NCBI GenBank assembly: GCA_965230185.1 | Contig: OZ245995.1 | Span: forward strand, 3,038,001-3,102,000 | Source of the DNA: Motiliproteus sp965230185 | GTDB taxonomy: Bacteria > Pseudomonadota > Gammaproteobacteria > Pseudomonadales > Balneatricaceae | Reading direction: 5' to 3' | DNA length: 64,000 nucleotides | Shown here: piece by piece, positions 61,331 to 64,000 of the stretch | Layout: each line of letters starts with the position of its first letter | Position numbering within the stretch: the first letter of the stretch is position 1 | Program-made: the position numbers and the translations under genes | The notes under the pieces: model-generated | What the model saw: only the letters and a program-made list of their open reading frames with translations | Told to the model about the DNA's origin: nothing | Database searches by the model: none

Positions 61331-62032
61331 ATGGGCGAGCTGACGCAGACCACCATCGATGCCCTGCTGTTGCTGGTGACCGGCAACAGCGACCTCTGGT
61401 CGGTTATCCGGGTCTCCTTCAGCACCACCCTGAAAGCCATCGTCATCGCAGTCCCTCCCGCCTTTCTGATCGGATTCCTGCTCAGCATTGGTCGCTTTCC
61501 CGGTCGCTGGATGCTGATTTCACTGTTCAACACCCTGCTGGGAGTTCCCACCGTCATCATCGGGCTGCTGCTCTATCTGCTGCTGTCCCGTAGCGGTCCG
61601 CTGGGCGATCTGCGGCTACTGTTTACCGAGCCGGCGATGATTATCGGCCAGACTCTGATCGCCATACCGCTGTTGATCGCCATGAGCCTCGCCGCCTTTG
61701 AAGGCGCCGACCGGCGGGCCTGGGAGACTGCCCGCACCCTGGGCGCCAGCCGACTGGGTGCGTTGCTGACGCTGATGCGGGAGGTACGCTTCGGACTGGC
61801 AGCGGCGGGTGCGGCCGCCTATGGACGGATTATTTCCGAGGTCGGCTGCTCGATGATGGTGGGTGGTAACATTCTCCACCACACCCGCAATATCCCCACC
61901 GCTATCGCTCTGGAAACCAGCAAGGGCGAATTCGCCCAGGGAGTGGCGCTGGGACTGGTCCTGTTGCTGATGGCGCTGGGACTGAATTTTCTGGTCGCCC
62001 TGATGCAACGCAGAGGAGAGCTGCAGACATGA
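61331..62032 (+). CDS. tupB: Tungstate ABC transporter permease
   Basis: A 233-residue inner-membrane protein with five or six helices. The cytoplasmic loop EVGCSMMVGGNILHHTRNIPTAIALETSKGEFAQGVALG and the EAA-like region (AWETARTLGASRLGALLTLMREV) match TupB/CysT-type permeases. It starts 9 bases after tupA and overlaps tupC by 4 bases. Confidence 0.9.
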   Translation: MGELTQTTIDALLLLVTGNSDLWSVIRVSFSTTLKAIVIAVPPAFLIGFLLSIGRFPGRWMLISLFNTLLGVPTVIIGLLLYLLLSRSGPLGDLRLLFTEPAMIIGQTLIAIPLLIAMSLAAFEGADRRAWETARTLGASRLGALLTLMREVRFGLAAAGAAAYGRIISEVGCSMMVGGNILHHTRNIPTAIALETSKGEFAQGVALGLVLLLMALGLNFLVALMQRRGELQT

Positions 62033-62898
62033 CGCAATCGCCGAAACAACCACTGCTGGGCATTCGTCGGCTGTTTAAGAGCTACGGCCGCAACCCGGTG
62101 CTGGATATTGATCATCTCGACCTGTACGGGGCTGAAGCCACCCTGCTGAGCGGCCTCAATGGTGCCGGTAAAAGTACCCTGTTGAAGATTATCGCCGGTC
62201 TGGAAAGTTACAACAGCGGCGCGCTCTTCTGGCGTCAGCAGCAACTGACCCGACGCCAGCTGAAGCGTATCAACCGCAAAGTGATCTACCTGCACCAGCA
62301 GCCCTATCTGTTTGACGGCAGTGTCCGGGACAACCTGGCATATGGGCTGCGCTGTCGCGGTGTCGGTCGCACCGAGCGGGAATACCGCGCCGGCCAGGCC
62401 CTGCAGTGGTCGGGTCTGGAACATCTTGCCGACCGTAATACCGGTTCACTGTCCGGAGGAGAAAAACAGCGTATTGCCCTGGCCCGCGCCTGGGTACTGG
62501 AACCGGAACTGTTGCTGCTGGATGAGCCGACTGCCAACATGGATACGGAGTCCAGGGAGCAGACCTCCTTTCTGATTCGCCGGTTGATTCATGAAGGCAT
62601 GGGTATCGTTATCTGCTCCCATGATATCCGTCCCGATAATCGGTTGATCGACAGGGCTCTGCGGCTGACCGGCGGTCGGATCGAAGAAATTCAGAATCAG
62701 CCCGGGCGGATAGTGGAGCAAGCCGACAAACACAGCTGGCAAATCCCGGCTGAACCGCCGGCCACCGGTACTCTGGGCACCGCCCTGCAGCAGCTGGACA
62801 AGCAGGCGGATCCCCATTCACCGGCCACTCCACTGCAACTGGTAAAATCCGAAGGCTTAACACAGCAGGCCGCATCCGATAAGGGAGACAACCGATGA
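62029..62898 (+). CDS. tupC: Tungstate ABC transporter ATPase
   Basis: 289 residues. Walker A is LSGLNGAGKSTLLKII (about 40-55), the Q-loop region is YLHQQPYLFDGSV, the signature is LSGGEKQRIALARAW and Walker B is LLLLDEPTANMDTESREQ. A C-terminal extension of about 60 residues beyond the core ATPase (from about 225, with EEIQNQPGRIVEQADKHSW) is longer than in a minimal TupC and carries no recognised regulatory domain. It overlaps both neighbours by 4 bases. Confidence 0.88.
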   Translation: MTQSPKQPLLGIRRLFKSYGRNPVLDIDHLDLYGAEATLLSGLNGAGKSTLLKIIAGLESYNSGALFWRQQQLTRRQLKRINRKVIYLHQQPYLFDGSVRDNLAYGLRCRGVGRTEREYRAGQALQWSGLEHLADRNTGSLSGGEKQRIALARAWVLEPELLLLDEPTANMDTESREQTSFLIRRLIHEGMGIVICSHDIRPDNRLIDRALRLTGGRIEEIQNQPGRIVEQADKHSWQIPAEPPATGTLGTALQQLDKQADPHSPATPLQLVKSEGLTQQAASDKGDNR

Positions 62899-64000
62899 AC
62901 TCTCGGCAGAAAACAACGGCTCGCCCGCCAGGTGATACCCTGATGCCGGTCTCGGAGGGGCTGGAGAAGATACTGGCAGCGGCCAGCCCGGCTGACGGAT
63001 CGGAAACCGTGCCGCTGAGCACCGCCGCCGGGCGGATCCTGGCGGAAGATGTGATCTCCCCGATCGATGTGCCGGCCTACAACAACTCGGCGATGGACGG
63101 TTATGCCGTTGCCGGTTCCGATCTGCCGCCAGCGGGCGAGCAGGCCCGGCTGCAGGTAATCGGTAATGTACTGGCGGGCCACCCCTGGCAGGGCGACATC
63201 GCCCCCGGAGAGTGTCTGCAGATTATGACCGGGGCGGTAGTACCGGACGGACTGGATACCATTATCCTGCGGGAAATCTGCCAGCGCGACGGCGATTATG
63301 TCAGCTTTCCCGCCGGCACCCGACCCGGCGAAAACCGCCGGCTGGCCGGTGAGGACCTTTGCCGGGGCAGCGCCGCCGTAAACCGGGGCTGCCGGCTCGG
63401 CGCCGCCGAACTGGGACTGATTGCCTCACTGGGCCAGGCCGAAGTCAGGGTCCGTCCGAGACTGAGAGTGACCTGCTTTTCCACCGGCGATGAAATTCGC
63501 AATCCCGGTGAGTCACTGCAGCCGGGGCAGATCTACGACAGCAATCGCTATACGCTGACCTGCCTGCTGCAGGACCTGGGTATCGATGTGATCGACCTGG
63601 GGATAATTGGCGACCGCCGAGAGACCATCGAAACCGCTTTCCGCCAGGCTGACGCTGCGGCGGACGTGGTGATCAGTTCCGGCGGCGTTTCCCTGGGCGA
63701 CGCCGACTACGTTAAAGAAACGCTGGAGAAGCTGGGCAGTATTGATTTCTGGCGGCTGGCCATCAAGCCGGGTCGACCGCTGGCATTCGGCCGCCTGCAA
63801 AACTCCCTGTTTTTCGGCCTGCCGGGCAATCCGGTGGCGGCGATGGTCACCTTCCTGCAGCTGGTCAGGCCGGCACTGCAGAAGTTGGCGGGCCAGACCC
63901 CTGAGCCGTCACCGATGTTCCGGGCGGTGTCTGCTCTGGCACTGAAGAAGCGCCCCGGCCGCACCGAATATCTGCGCGGCTGTTACCAGTACGACCGGGA
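62895..64000 (+). CDS. moeA: Molybdopterin molybdotransferase MoeA (3' end beyond the window)
   Basis: The frame is open to the window edge (368 complete codons). MoeA signatures are intact: SPIDVPAYNNSAMDGYAV (about 56), TGAVVPDGLDTII, CFSTGDEIRNPGESLQPGQIYDSNRYTL and ISSGGVSLGDADYVKETL, then FGLPGNPVAAMVTF. MoeA inserts molybdate or tungstate into adenylated molybdopterin. Directly behind tupABC (4-base overlap), this copy is probably dedicated to tungsten. Only about 30-40 residues are missing. Confidence 0.93.
   Translation, partial: MNSRQKTTARPPGDTLMPVSEGLEKILAAASPADGSETVPLSTAAGRILAEDVISPIDVPAYNNSAMDGYAVAGSDLPPAGEQARLQVIGNVLAGHPWQGDIAPGECLQIMTGAVVPDGLDTIILREICQRDGDYVSFPAGTRPGENRRLAGEDLCRGSAAVNRGCRLGAAELGLIASLGQAEVRVRPRLRVTCFSTGDEIRNPGESLQPGQIYDSNRYTLTCLLQDLGIDVIDLGIIGDRRETIETAFRQADAAADVVISSGGVSLGDADYVKETLEKLGSIDFWRLAIKPGRPLAFGRLQNSLFFGLPGNPVAAMVTFLQLVRPALQKLAGQTPEPSPMFRAVSALALKKRPGRTEYLRGCYQYDR

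Noticed and set aside
1..64000. Search for tRNA, rRNA, CRISPR arrays or insertion sequences
   Set aside because: No direct-repeat array with regular spacers, no transposase and no tRNA-like cloverleaf was found by eye. Only the integron is a mobile element.

Overview
The window is GC-rich (roughly 60% by eye) apart from one AT-rich island at about 33.2-36.6 kb. It looks like a gammaproteobacterial chromosome, probably marine or sediment and facultatively anaerobic. The evidence is a complete Rnf complex in the order A-B-C-D-G-E-H, tripartite tricarboxylate (Tct) transporter genes, a chromosomal integron integrase with cassettes, and tungsten enzymes of the kind found in denitrifying aromatic degraders. 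I cannot name the genus. Layout: 0-6.4 kb holds a gene tail, a passenger-poor autotransporter-type barrel, a coiled-coil caspase-like lipoprotein and a Ser/Thr protein kinase. 6.4-11.5 kb holds a lipoprotein hydrolase and a Tct locus with two TctB genes, one TctA and a ROK-type regulator, but no TctC. 11.5-13.2 kb has small genes and hairpins. 13.2-15.8 kb encodes a two-subunit 2-oxoacid:ferredoxin oxidoreductase (KorAB), divergent from a hemerythrin-like gene and rnfABCDGEH (16.0-22.3 kb). 22.3-26.8 kb holds a DUF1801 protein, a cytochrome c and a trio made of a retropepsin-like lipoprotein, a 7TM transglutaminase-like protein and an ATP-grasp ligase. 26.8-33.2 kb holds an aminotransferase/semialdehyde dehydrogenase pair with a LysR regulator, an MDR oxidoreductase and hypotheticals. 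33.2-37.9 kb is an integron: intI on the plus strand, an attI region, and about five cassettes on the minus strand separated by attC-like sites. They include a frameshifted AAA ATPase and a PIN-domain protein. 38-64 kb is a large catabolic block: AcuB-like CBS protein, LivFGMHK transporter, two tandem near-identical IclR regulators, a hot-dog thioesterase, a five-subunit phenylglyoxylate-dehydrogenase-like enzyme (PadEFGHI type), phenylacetate-CoA ligase, a MarR regulator, an unusual acyl-CoA-synthetase-like protein, a tungsten aldehyde oxidoreductase with a fused MoaD/ThiS-like tail ending in Gly-Gly, then hemerythrin, DUF2249, an NnrS-like membrane protein, the tungstate transporter TupABC and the start of MoeA. 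How it fits together: the block appears to import aromatic or aryl-keto acids, oxidise 2-oxoacids and aldehydes to acids or CoA thioesters with ferredoxin or NAD as acceptor, activate arylacetates, and supply tungsten and its pterin cofactor. Rnf and Kor elsewhere in the window also handle low-potential ferredoxin. The strongest new observation is a repeated motif, ATGCACTATA with a partial inverted TGCAT arm, present in every divergent or operon-leading gap of this block (about 43.5, 45.7, 55.6 and 58.3-58.4 kb) and not noticed elsewhere. It suggests one regulon, plausibly controlled by the paired IclR proteins.
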